From Epiperipatus broadwayi (Eukaryota; Onychophora; Udeonychophora; Euonychophora; Peripatidae): 64,000 bases of DNA. Every line of letters begins with the position of its first letter. Position 1 is the stretch's first letter. The notes below the pieces were generated by a model. The model was not told the origin of the DNA. It saw nothing but the letters and a program-made list of their open reading frames with translations, and did not search any database. Of the stretch, positions 27,260 through 37,560 are shown in pieces. Made by a program: the position numbers and the translations under genes. The stretch covers positions 7,222,855 to 7,286,854 of the forward strand of contig JAQFVV010000049.1 of NCBI GenBank assembly GCA_028023455.1, in the 5' to 3' direction.

Positions 27260-27675
27260 GAAAAATACGGAGGTCTGTGAAGCTTAAAGGTTTTCTAATT
27301 TACAAGGCAGAAAATAAAACGGAAAGAGAAAGAGATAAAATAAATTTTAATCGAAAGAGAGATGTGAGAATATGGAGTATAATTTATATTAGTGAGTTAA
27401 TAGAAAGAAAGAAAGAACCACCAGACAAAAATTAAAAATATGTAATCTGACGGATTCGCCGATTTGACCTAGTTATTAACAACCATGGACTTGGAATAAC
27501 GGAAAATGCTTAACAAAGTTTAATGAAACAAAAATAACCTATAGTTTGTCTTTTTAAACAAAATGTAAAAATGAGTATCAAGATAGTTTGAATAATTAAA
27601 AATGATTAAAGTTAGTCTTAGTAAAATAAAATAACAATCTTAGAGTTTAAAATGTCAAAGCATCTATAAAACAAT

Positions 27676-27925
27676 TTATGTCAAAACCCTCGATTATGTC
27701 TTATCGATTATATTGATATCCCAGCTCATAAGTCTAGAACATAGCAGAGCATGATGCAAACAAAATAAATGTGTAAAATCAAAATAGACAAGCAAAATGA
27801 TTATGTCAAAAACCCTCGATTATGTCTTATCGATTATATTGATATCCCAGCTCATAAGTCTAGAACATAGCGGAGCATGACGCAAACAAAACAAATGTGT
27901 AAAATCAAAATAGACAAGCAAAATG
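27676..27925 (+). repeat. 125-bp tandem duplication inside the retroelement
   Basis: Two head-to-tail copies (27676-27800 and 27801-27925) share CCTCGATTATGTCTTATCG, GATATCCCAGCTCATAAG and AATAGACAAGCAAAATGA. They differ at only a few positions (for example GCAGAGCATGATG versus GCGGAGCATGACG) and one indel. The low divergence points to a recent duplication. Confidence 0.95.
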
Positions 27926-28284
27926 AAAATGTTTTTTTTTTTTAAAAAAAAGAGAGTAAAAATAACGCTTTAAAAATAAAAATGAAATAAGTAAGTGTAT
28001 AATGAACGTATTAATGGAAATAAAACATTATCAAATAAAGTTAAAAAAAAAAAAAGAAGTATATTAAATTAGGATTGAGGTGTGTGCGAGTATTTGGGCA
28101 AGGAGATAAATTCCAGGCCTGACTTTTAATGTATTAAGCCTTTTCTTGTGGTGACTTTGTTCTACAGATGGTTAGTGCGAAAAATAAATAATACTGATGA
28201 TGATGCGCCAGTAGAAAAGTCCTGGCATATAAAAGTTAATAAATCTGGAGGAAAAATTCCCAGTAACCGAATAAAATAAATATT

Positions 28285-28521
28285 TTAGTAAGTCGAATGT
28301 GCAGTAGAGATAGTCCTGCCATTCACAATCTTAAAGTCCCTGTTCATGATCCGTTGTGCACAGTTTCCCATGCTGTAGTCACGACTTCCACAAGAAATTA
28401 AAAGTTGGGTTAAATCAGCACAAAATCTATCTGTGTGTTTGAATTGCCTTATACTTTGCTGCCTACTTCTCTTAACATTACACTTATTATCTAATGATGA
28501 AAACAAAAACTTAAAATGCAC
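28285..28521 (-). CDS. Possible antisense small ORF in the retroelement
   Basis: 78 codons starting MHFKFLF and ending STAHSTY, with four cysteines (one within SCGSRDYSMGNCAQRI). It is more complex than the AT-driven frames elsewhere, but no family is recognised and no promoter or splice context is visible. It is most likely an open stretch of the element's non-coding region; listed because an antisense frame in a young element could be real. Confidence 0.15.
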   Translation of the reverse strand: MHFKFLFSSLDNKCNVKRSRQQSIRQFKHTDRFCADLTQLLISCGSRDYSMGNCAQRIMNRDFKIVNGRTISTAHSTY

Positions 28522-28989
28522 TCTAGAAAAATAAGAATTTGAAGTGGTAAATACTTAGAAAAAGTGATCAACGCACATATTAATTAAGAAAAATGTTCAT
28601 AAATAAATAAGTAGGTCAAATAGTTAAAATAAAATCAATAAAATCAAGTTAAATAAATAAGTGTAAATAAATCATTAGTAAATAATAATGAAGAATGACT
28701 CGTAATAAACTAATCGATTTTTTTTTTATTTTATTAAATACACGCATGTTAAATAAAGATGTTCGTAATGATTTAAAAATAATATTATAAGATTAGTGTA
28801 AATAAATATTTTAAATAATGTTTCTTAAGGGTTATAAATAATATTGTAATGTAAATAAATAGTGTAGGTAATGTTCATGTGTATTTAAAAATAATATTGA
28901 AAGGTAAATATAAATATAAAGTCAATCTAAGGTGTATTAAGAGTGTGTAAGTATACGTGTGTATATATGCGCACATACACTGGTAATAT

Positions 28990-29196
28990 TTGGTAAATGC
29001 GATACCTTATGATGAGTATCTTAAATGTATTTATCCAGATATCCTTTTAGGTTATTTTCTTGGTACTGCCGCACCTTATGATGCGTGCAAAAAGGGATTT
29101 ATTTATTATAGATTCCCTGTAAGCAAGTCCAGTAATAACTCGATATCTAGAATATTAGTAGGTGTAGAATTATGCTGCACGTATACACATGTGTAG
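28990..29196 (+). CDS. Possible small ORF near the retroelement 3' end
   Basis: 68 codons with an internal echo: IPYDEYLKCIYP and APYDACKKGFIYY, mirrored at DNA level by two CCTTATGATG words 46 bp apart. It ends about 90 bp before the polypurine tract, where retroelements can carry a last accessory gene. No homologue is recognised, and it could be a chance frame over a short internal duplication. Confidence 0.2.
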   Translation: MVNAIPYDEYLKCIYPDILLGYFLGTAAPYDACKKGFIYYRFPVSKSSNNSISRILVGVELCCTYTHV

Positions 29197-29287
29197 GAAT
29201 TATCTAAAATAATAAATTAGTAAATCTTTAGAGTCAAGAATTAAAATTGCAAGAGATAAAATGGTCAAAAATGATGCATTTTACTCT

Positions 29288-29301
29288 AAAACAGAGGGGG
29301 G
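29288..29301 (+). promoter_or_regulatory. Polypurine tract
   Basis: AAAACAGAGGGGGG immediately precedes TGTAATG. In LTR elements this RNase H-resistant purine run primes plus-strand DNA synthesis and directly abuts the 3' LTR, so it sets the LTR start at 29302. Confidence 0.75.
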
Positions 29302-30984
29302 TGTAATGTGCCAAGGCCAAATTGGCACATGTATATAAAATAATTTTGTCGTAAAAAAATTATTAAAACAAAAAAAATCTTTCGCAAAAGAGTTTGAAAT
29401 AAAAGTTGAAAAATCATTGATTTAAAGTGGGAAGGGGGTTTTCTTAAAGTTAAACTGAAGGTTTTATAAAAAGGAAGTAAAGAGTTTATTATTATTAGTG
29501 AAATACAATTTAAAAGCTTTAAAAAATATATAAATCTCTTCATTTAAATTAAAGAAGAAAAATAATCTTAAAACTAGTTTTGATGTGTAGAGTAAAATTA
29601 TATATGTGCGTGCGAATGTAAAAAAAATGTATCAGTATTAAATATTATAAATAAATGAAAAATGTATTTAAAAAAAAAAACACAGCGGTGCGCTACTAAT
29701 TAAAGATATGAAAACAACACATTTTGAAATAGCTACTACTAATTAAACAATCAATCAAAAAACATGTTGTCAAAGGATTAATTGCTAAAGAATTTCGACA
29801 ACAGATATTTGCCGGAGGATATCGAAAAAAAAACACTTCGTTGGTATAAATACTGAATATTTTATCAGACAATCAGTTGAGACAGTTCAGTTGAGTTCAC
29901 AAATCAATTGAGTCAGTTAATTTCAATCAGTTAAGTTAATGGTATTCAGAAACAAGATGCAGTGCTGAGAAGATTTTGGGAACGCACGTTTTTCTCCACA
30001 CCCTGATGTCCGATGAAAACAGCAAGATCTACCCGTGAAATAATGTCAGCATAACATCTTAGAAAATCTCCGTCAGTATCTAATTGTCTCCAATAATAAT
30101 AATCATGAAGAATAATGAAACTCATCAAGGAAACGTCCCAGCCGGCTGGAAGTATTTGTAATGGAAATATCCTCACCGAAAGCAGCAACCAAAGAGAACA
30201 AAATTCTATGTCTACATTCAAAATCCTAGGTAAACATTTATTTATTATCATTTATACGTAGTAGCCACCGCTGTAATTCGTAAATATTCAAGATTCAAAT
30301 TATATGAACTCTATCATACATAAAATGAACTATTGATATGTGTGTTTAAGTTTCAAATGCTATTAATGCTTTATTATTATGAGTTAATATGTGCGTGATC
30401 ATTATATCAGTGTTATTAGTTAAATTATATAAATACCAGTGTTCTACTATTAAAATCTACAAGAATATTTAAACTAGTTTAGAAATGTTAATTTAAAATG
30501 TGTGTGTATTATATTAAATTTATAGAATGTTTAAAATTATTTAATGTTAGTTAATAAATTGTCTTTAAAACTTAAACTTTATTTGTCGGTCAATTCTTTT
30601 TACCAACCTTTTATTAATTCTTTCCACCACCAATTTTGTATAATTTGTTATTGAATAAAATTAGACTGAGCTAGTTTAAGGGAATGTTTCGAGCGCTGGA
30701 TTATGAGCCTACTGCCCGAATACGTTAGTCTTCAGACTAGCTGGCACCCTGGGGTTTACCCCAAAACAAATAAAGTATTTGGATAGTAGGGGTTTGAATC
30801 TAGCAGCCAAGATGGGCCATTGTTGATAGTTAAAGCTAACAATAAGATCTCCCATTTTGCTCGAATGTGCCGGTTCATTCATGTAACCTTTATAAGATTA
30901 TAAATGTATTATGAAAGAGTTTGAAACCGGCCAAAACTCATATATACGTATAAGTAGGTGGTTTCAGCAGTTCGACCCGGTACA
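29302..30984 (+). repeat. Long terminal repeat, about 1.68 kb
   Basis: It starts TGTAATGTGCC after the polypurine tract and ends CGGTACA four bases before the primer-binding site, giving the usual TG...CA ends. Near the start is an interrupted palindrome (GTGCCAA ... TTGGCAC, 29307-29328). A TATA box at 29843 and an initiator-like TCAGTT 30 bases downstream mark a probable U3/R border. AATAAA words near 30653 and 30766 could serve polyadenylation. There is no second full LTR in the window, so boundaries are inferred from signals rather than from a repeat alignment. The 101-codon minus-strand frame at 29946-30251 lies wholly inside the LTR and is not called. Confidence 0.65.
29843..29880 (+). 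promoter_or_regulatory. LTR core promoter: TATA box plus initiator
   Basis: GGTATAAATAC at 29843-29853, followed at a spacing of about 30 bases by ATCAGACAATCAGTTGAG, which contains the TCAGT initiator common in insect and other invertebrate LTR elements. This predicts transcription start near 29873. Confidence 0.55.
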
Positions 30985-30988
30985 TAAA

Positions 30989-31007
30989 TGGCGCCCAATA
31001 GGGGGCC
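30989..31007 (+). promoter_or_regulatory. Primer-binding site, tRNA-Lys type
   Basis: TGGCGCCCAATAGGGGGCC, four bases after the LTR end. The first ten bases equal the TGGCGCCCAA start used by elements primed with a tRNA-Lys; the later bases are slightly changed. It should be followed by a 5' leader and gag, but only AT-rich non-coding DNA follows. Confidence 0.65.
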
Positions 31008-32344
31008 ATTCTATCTTTTCCAAAGACTTTATCATGTGGTTGAGTGTTAGTATTCATTCATTTATAGTTAAAATCTTCAAAGCGCATGTGCAACAGCATA
31101 ATGCTGTGTTAAATATTACAGTTTACAAACATCGCACTATAAAAAAAATGATTTATTTACATACATTTAATGCATTTATAAAAAATAATAATTATACTTT
31201 ATAATATAATATTATTAGAGCAAATGTACTCAATTCTAAGTAATCATAAAATAGAGAAGTATGGTTAGCAATTGTATTTTTCATTATTATTGATATTTGT
31301 CCTGGATATGGCAAACTTGAGATGCATCTGTATATTGCTGAACAAAACTTTACATTATTCCTTTGCAAATATTCAACAACATTTTACTCTATCACTCTCT
31401 ACCAGAGCCATCTATTGCAAACATTAGTAATTACTGGATTCCGACCTGATGGACAACATATTTCTTCTTGCTAATTAAGGTCAAAACCATTAAGTAGTTT
31501 AAGAATTTGGTTGACCTAACAGAGGTTGTTCATTAAGAACTTATGCTAACATCAGATAACTCTGGTGCAGAGTGATAAAGTGGATTAATGTTCTTAATTA
31601 GGGTGATCATATGAATGTTGACATATTGACTATAAAAGAAAAATACATTGGAATATGACAAAGTTGGGAAACCTTATATTCCTGTAAGAATTGATCTTAT
31701 GGCTTATCTTTATTTTTTACAGTTTTTGAGAAATGTTTATGAATGAGGAGAAGTGCTTATGTCCAAAAAAATAATAAAATTATTAAATGTGGATGAGTAA
31801 AACAAGTGAACATAACTGAAAATAACTTAAAGATTATACGTGAATAATGCTATAATTTTATTTAAAAATGTAATAATGGCTTTAGAAAACTCAATGGTAA
31901 ATAATGTTAGAATATATATTTTTAACTATATAACATAGTTTACTATTAATTATTATCATTTGTGTTTCAATAATATCATGAGTAACAAAATAATTTTTTT
32001 TAAAGAAATTTAATAGTATCACAACAAATTCGTGTTTATGCCTGCATAATGTAGGCAATGAATTTCAAATTATAAACATTCAGGTTCATTTTATGATAAA
32101 AAATAAAAATTTTATGATAATTTTTGTGATCAAATAAATTGAATGTTTTTGTCATTCTCTCATTTTTTTGATAGTTACTGGAAAAACATATGCCATGAAA
32201 AATACATCGGTAAAAAGTTTTACTTTTTCTAATCTATTTTGAAGACAATGTTATGAGGGGCCTAATGGTAAGTATTTATTTTTCTATTTTTTTTAATTAT
32301 TATTTTATTTTTATATAATTTTTAATTATTATTAAACATATTAT

Positions 32345-32509
32345 AAACATATTTTGTAAATATTATGACCCAATTTAGATTTTTTTATAATGCTTTGTCT
32401 GCATTTTATTAATAATAAAAATATGCAAATGCTAAAAGTAAATATTTTGACAGTATAAAAACTTAGGTCGATTATGCACTATTGCAAAGTAAATTTCAAA
32501 GCTGCATAT
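32345..32509 (+). repeat. 165-bp direct repeat, copy 1
   Basis: Begins AAACATATTTTGTAAATATTATGACC and ends TTTCAAAGCTGCATA; copy 2 lies 352 bases downstream. Shorter relatives (TATGACCAGATATAGATTTTT) appear near 38840 and 39040, so this is a dispersed family. Confidence 0.85.
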
Positions 32510-32696
32510 TTTTTAATTATAATTTTATTTTTATATATTTATATTTGATAAAAAATATATGAAAAAATTATTATTGAAACTAACATATAAAAAAAATAGA
32601 TTGTGATTGTGTACATTTATATTGTGAATTATCTGCATTTTTTGCTATGATGTGGACTTGGGTCCAGTGTTTGAATTAGGTACATGAGACAAAGAT

Positions 32697-32862
32697 AAAC
32701 ATATTTTGCAAATATTATGACCTGATTTAGATTTTTCTATAATGTCTTGTTTGCATTTTAATAGTAATAAAAATACACAAATGTTAAAAGTAAAGATTTT
32801 GACAGTATATAAAGTCAGGTCAATTATACACTAGTGCAATGTAAATTTCAAAGCTACATATC
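32697..32862 (+). repeat. 165-bp direct repeat, copy 2
   Basis: Matches 32345-32509 along its whole length with scattered substitutions (TTTGACAGTATA and GTAAATTTCAAAGCT are unchanged). Confidence 0.85.
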
Positions 32863-34267
32863 AAATGCAAAGAGAGATAGCAGTTTATGAAGCTATTACT
32901 AAATTTATAGTCATAGTAGCATGAAGCAATATGAGCCCTCAAAACCTATAAAGATAGGATAAATAATACTACATCGCACTGATGCTAAACTACTAACTTA
33001 TGTACCTCAAGCTTAACTCTATAATAAATTTAGTATTTCATTCACTTTTTATTTTATTTTATTATTTTATTTTGTATATAGTGATTATTTTAATAGTACT
33101 TTTTAATAAATTACAAACTATATTGAAGTTCTTTATTATAATATTCAAATTATACCAATTATTGATCAATATTAACTACTTGTTATAAGGGAAGTTATTA
33201 GGGAGGACATATACATTGTAAACCCCTATATGGAAATAGAAAAATGAAAGGTACTAATGTCTTTATTGTATGAAGTTTTCAAGTGATGGATTACCTTGGG
33301 TAAGTGTTATTATATACTAATTTTTTAAAAATTTTATGATGAATCCAACTAACCTACTGACAAAAATATAATTTTAAGTTGTATGCATGATAATTTAAAA
33401 TTTATAAAATAATATGAAAATAATTATTAGAAATATTAACTTTTATTCTTTTTTTTATTACTTTTAATATCAATGACTATATTTTTTTCAGTTTAATTAC
33501 ATTCTTTGATGTTTGATCTTTAAAACAATATATATTATGCCATTTTTTTATTAATAAAACTTAAATGTTATGATAAAATTTTTGGCTTAGCATATTTTTT
33601 TAAATATTCAATATAGCTGCTTGCAAGTGGGGAAAATTGATTTTCTAATAGCTGGATACTATTTTCTCATTAAGGTATGGCAATATCATTTTATTATTGA
33701 ATTATAATTTATTTATGGAATGATGAAAAGTACATTACTGCTTGAAAAAGAGACTTGAAAAAAATGAGATAACCACATAATATTGGGAATATTACCAAAA
33801 CCATTTTGGTTATATGTAGTTAATTATAAGTAATTATTAAAAGACATATTATCAAGATATGATTCAGTAAAAATATAAAAATTAAATGAAATATAAATAT
33901 TTGATAAATAAAAGAAACTGTCATTCAAATGAAAATTAGCTACTGTAAAATGTAGTAGTTTTTCTTTTTTTTTAATACAAAGGATAATGTGTAGGAACAA
34001 TATAACTAATTATTCTTTTGTAAAAAATATTTTAACAGAAAATAGTGAAAATGTTATTTTCATTCTATTGTTATATGATTTTACCCTTTAAATAGGTATA
34101 TGGATCACATTTTAAAATACAAAAGTATAGTAAATTGAATACATTTTTTCTTTCTTTGTTATAATGGTTAATTGTATTTAAACACTCTCTATTAATCCTA
34201 TTAAAAGATTTCTTAATTTAACATAAGTCATTATATAATAAAAAATGTTTACTTATAAATCTAAGCC

Positions 34268-34319
34268 AATTCAAAACCCACAATATCGGTTTCAAGAAAC
34301 CTCCCTCATCAGCTGTCTC
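34268..34319 (-). ncRNA. Hammerhead-ribozyme-like motif with intact core
   Basis: Read on the minus strand: CTGATGA (34306-34312), stem II GGGA-GGTT-TCTT, GAAA (34290-34293), and stem III ACC / GGT closing a nine-base loop (34279-34287). The cleavage triplet is GTT. Stem I has three pairs (GAC with GTT allowing one wobble), a 2x2 internal loop and two more pairs. All invariant core positions of the hammerhead (CUGANGA, GAA, A-U of stem III, UH) are present. A short stem III is typical of the type I hammerheads in Penelope-like elements and small retrozymes. No known function is implied beyond self-cleavage of a repeat transcript. The stems are short, so this remains a candidate. Confidence 0.5.
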
Positions 34320-36428
34320 AAATTTCAGCATTATGTTTTATGTATAAATATTCAAAAACTATAGCCCTTTAAATATTATGATTATGAATTTGCCCTTTTT
34401 TTACATTTTAAATAAAACCGTTAGATGGCTTTATTGGGCAATTTTATTCCACATCAAATATCATATCTGCCTTTTATGAGACACAAGATTGATTATGATA
34501 AGCTTATTAAGAGCAGTCAAAATATTTTATTTAAATAAAAAGAGATATTTGTTATAATACAGTTTATAATAAATTTAATTATTTATAATATTTATAATGA
34601 AGCATTACAAAGAGAATAGTTATTACCTTTTATAAACCACAAAGATTTGTGGTAAATTTTGGTAGTTATAATTGTATATTCAGTTGCTTGAGTGTTTAAG
34701 TGACATTTGAATGTCAAATGTCAGATTCAGAATATCATTTTCATTTATTTATACAAAGATTTTTTTACTTTCCTCAGCAGAAGAATGTTTCAATAATCAT
34801 TAACACTTAAGAATAAAACTTTTACCAGTATGCTAAACTTTGTTCAGCAATATTGAGATAAGACAGCTGATAAAAATAAATTATAGCTTTGTGTTGCTTT
34901 GATTTTTGTAATTTATTTTTCAAAAGCAGTTATCATTATTTATTCCAAAGCCACCTAATGATATAGTACTATAAAATCCTAATCTCCAGATTAGTTTCTC
35001 ACTTTTGCATTATCAGTGAAGACTAGAATTTAAATATAAAATTAATGCACTAACTCATGAATTTACCAATTTGTTTTTAATTCTTTACAATGATTACGCT
35101 TATAATCTGAAATGTAAAATATTAAACCCACTTTAAGTTACAAATCTTATAAACATAAACCATATACTATAGTAACATCTGGGTTTTTTTTTTGTAATTG
35201 GGTATTTTTGTCAGATAATTTATATTCATTTGGAAAACATTTTCTTGTGAAATATATATATTGATTTTATTAAAAAAAAATTAAAAACAGATATTTTAAT
35301 TTTTTTATCAATAAATTTGCATTTTAATTTTGTTATCAATAAATTTGCATTTCTCCGTATATTATTAATTATTTAGTATGAATGTATTTATTTTTGTTAA
35401 ATAATTTATATATCTTTTGGTAAATAAATATATTAATTTTATTGTAAAATATTTTATTTTCTAGACTTTATTTAATATTCATTTATAGCTAAAAATTCAA
35501 AAATAAATGTCATTTTATTTTTAGTTATTTCTTTTTTGGAACATTTGTAAGTAGGTGTAGCTTCATCTAGTGTGTAGATTGTGTGCTATATTTGCAGCCA
35601 CTTTTTAAAATAATGTTTTATTCCACACAATTTTAGGAAGTTATTTTGAGTTGGAAAAAGTGTAGATAATAAAATAGTTATTTTCTGTAAATAATAAAGT
35701 GATAAAATACTCCTTCTATGTTTAATTTTAAATAGTTTGCTTAAATTCTTTGAACTTTAGCTAAGTAAAAGTTTATTCCCGATGTTAATTTTGTTTACTG
35801 TAGTTGAGTGCCTTGTCAACCTGTCAACCACCTAACTCCCTACAAAAATTAGAACATTTCTAGAATATGATCTTAAATTCATTGGAGGCTCTAGGAAAGA
35901 TCCACACCTTGAAATAATAGCAGATATAGAATCCAAATATAAAAATGTACCATTGAGGGAATATATTGTTGGACAAACAGCAAGCATTGTATTGTATTGA
36001 AACATACAACAGAAAGGCCCCGAAGTATAAATTTATAATAGCCATATTACAAAAACCCTATAACAAAGCATATAGTAGATGTGAATATTTTGAAATGTTA
36101 TTAAATTAGGTCATGTGACATCTGACTTGATTTTTTTTTGGTAATATTTAAAAATGTATCTATCAGCAGCAATTCTCCCTTTATTATTTTCTGACATAAA
36201 ACTACACAAACAAAATTATCCTCTTCACTTGATGATAGTTTTTTGAAGTCCATATTATAATGCCAGTATAACCATTCCTCTAGGATTTGGAAAATTTACT
36301 ATAAGATCCTTCCTAAATCTGATTCAATTTATCAACACAAGTCAGATAAATGAGAATTATAAATTGTTACCACTAGACAGCACTGTATTAATTATATGGG
36401 TCAGTATTATGTAAGCAATCAATTATCA
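34320..36428. other. AT-rich intergenic DNA
   Basis: No coding signal recognised; a short direct repeat (TTATCAATAAATTTGCATTT) occurs twice at about 35306-35351. The frame at 35860-36045 (minus) has no recognisable motif. Confidence 0.5.
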
Positions 36429-36460
36429 CAGGCAAAATTCTCTATACGTATTGCCACTCG
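36429..36460 (+). mobile_element. Single MITE end fragment
   Basis: ACAGGCAAAATTCTCTATAC followed by TTGCCACTC matches the left terminus of the MITE at 4722. There is no right end nearby. It sits just before the Penelope-like remnant. Confidence 0.6.
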
Positions 36461-36479
36461 GACACTACTTCTAGAAACT

Positions 36480-37560
36480 GAATACAATCTTCAAAAATGA
36501 GACTTTGGAATCAACACTTTAAATTGACTGGATAGTGATATTGCTGTACAGTTTGACAATAAATATTACATTATGGAAAAAGCATGGCTCATGGATTTGC
36601 CCATAAGCAGCACCATATGACAGTTCAACACTGGCTAAGGCCAAAGAAAGTATTTCCCCCAAATTTTTAGATAAAAATCCCAATATTATTTATAAACAGT
36701 ATGTTGATTAAAAGTTAATAGGTGTGTGATGAATACATTATAAAACTACACAAAAAATTAGAACAAAACACCACATTCCAATGGACAATTGGACAAAAAA
36801 ACATCTCCAGAGATTTGAAGTTTTTACATTTATATGGTCAAAGAAACAAAAATTTATTAGATTTCAAAATGATCATAAAGCCATTCAAAATTCAAGGAAC
36901 AATTCCTTCTCATTCTCTCACATCTATGGCACACAAACTCAATGTTTCTTAAATAGAAATCTTAGACTCTGCAAATATAAAGCATATTAGAAAGCTAATA
37001 TAGAAACCTATATAAAAGATTTACACAGATAGCATACAGCAGAAATACTCTAATAAAAATGATTAAGAAATTCTATAATAAAATAAAACAACACAACAAC
37101 TCCTAGTAGATAATAAACCATGTGTAAGAATATTGTATACACCAAAGCTTTCACATAAAATAAAAAAGATATATGATACTACATATAATGTAAGTCTTAG
37201 AATCCCCCCTCCCCAACTTGGACAGACTACTAAATAATATCAAATACAAAATATTTCAGGACTAAATACGCGACAGATTGTGTATAAAATCAAGTGCAAC
37301 AATGCCACTTGCAAATATAGCCATTAGAGTTTTTCAACACACATACTTGTATAAGTGAGTTAAAAATAACTCAGAATATAAATCTGTTTTCTGGGAGCAC
37401 AAGCAAAAACATTTACACATTTTTGATCCAATAAATATTAAAATTATTTGCATGGAGTGAAATGATAGAAAACTTAAAGTGAAAGAGGCATAGTTTATTG
37501 CTAACAGCAACCACATCATTAATAAAAAAGAGAATAGTGTAACACTCTACAACAAATAAA
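36480..37560 (+). pseudogene. Penelope-like element: reverse transcriptase tail and GIY-YIG endonuclease remnant
   Basis: Penelope-like elements encode a reverse transcriptase followed by a GIY-YIG nuclease. Conserved pieces occur here in order, in shifting frames. FDNKYYIMEKAWLMDLPISS (36552) corresponds to RT motif B (NKYYxQxxGLPMGSPISS). QYVD followed by a stop (36697-36711) corresponds to the YVDD of motif C. SHSLTSMAHKLNV (36908) and PKLSHKIKKIYDTTYNVSLR (37144) are thumb-region blocks. RLLNNIK and QIVYKIKCNN (37273) give the VYKIxC start of the nuclease linker. EHKQKHLHIFDPINIKII (37395) and the KVKEA / NHIINKKE blocks match the C-terminal half of the GIY-YIG domain. The GIY-YIG signature itself is deleted, as is everything before motif B. 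Many stops; dead. Assignment is from motif order and memory of the family. Confidence 0.65.

Larger units (their letters stand above)
27260..29287. other. Retroelement region without a clear gene
   Basis: About 2 kb between the basic ORF and the polypurine tract. It holds the 125-bp tandem duplication, many AATAAA words, and two small frames of moderate complexity (28285-28521 minus; 28990-29196 plus). Such long non-coding 3' regions occur in some LTR elements that have lost or never had an env-like gene. Confidence 0.5.
26898..31007 (+). mobile_element. LTR retroelement, 3' part plus one LTR and primer-binding site
   Basis: This block has more G+C and CG dinucleotides and longer complex frames than its surroundings, which suggests a younger insertion. 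In order it holds: a 51-bp piece identical to LTR sequence (26898-26948); a basic ORF (26936-27259); about 2 kb without a clear gene, including a 125-bp tandem duplication; a polypurine tract (29288-29301); a long LTR (29302-30984); and a primer-binding-site-like sequence (30989-31007). No gag, protease, reverse transcriptase or integrase frame is present in the window, so it is not an intact element. Known LTR elements place the primer-binding site right after the 5' LTR and the polypurine tract right before the 3' LTR. Finding both around a single LTR implies a former tandem (LTR-sharing) arrangement with the downstream body lost. It could be Ty3/gypsy-like or retrovirus-like; without pol this cannot be decided. 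Confidence 0.65.
31008..34260. other. AT-rich intergenic DNA with one direct-repeat pair
   Basis: Apart from the repeats at 32345-32509 and 32697-32862, nothing is recognised. Frames such as 30911-31204 and 33000-33188 are low-complexity. Confidence 0.5.

Noticed and set aside
29946-30251. 101-codon minus-strand frame
   Set aside because: Lies entirely inside the LTR, antisense; no family recognised. More likely an open frame by chance in a region of higher GC.
36722-36990. Two overlapping + strand ORFs of 76 and 69 codons as separate genes
   Set aside because: They are frame fragments of the Penelope-like reverse transcriptase remnant.
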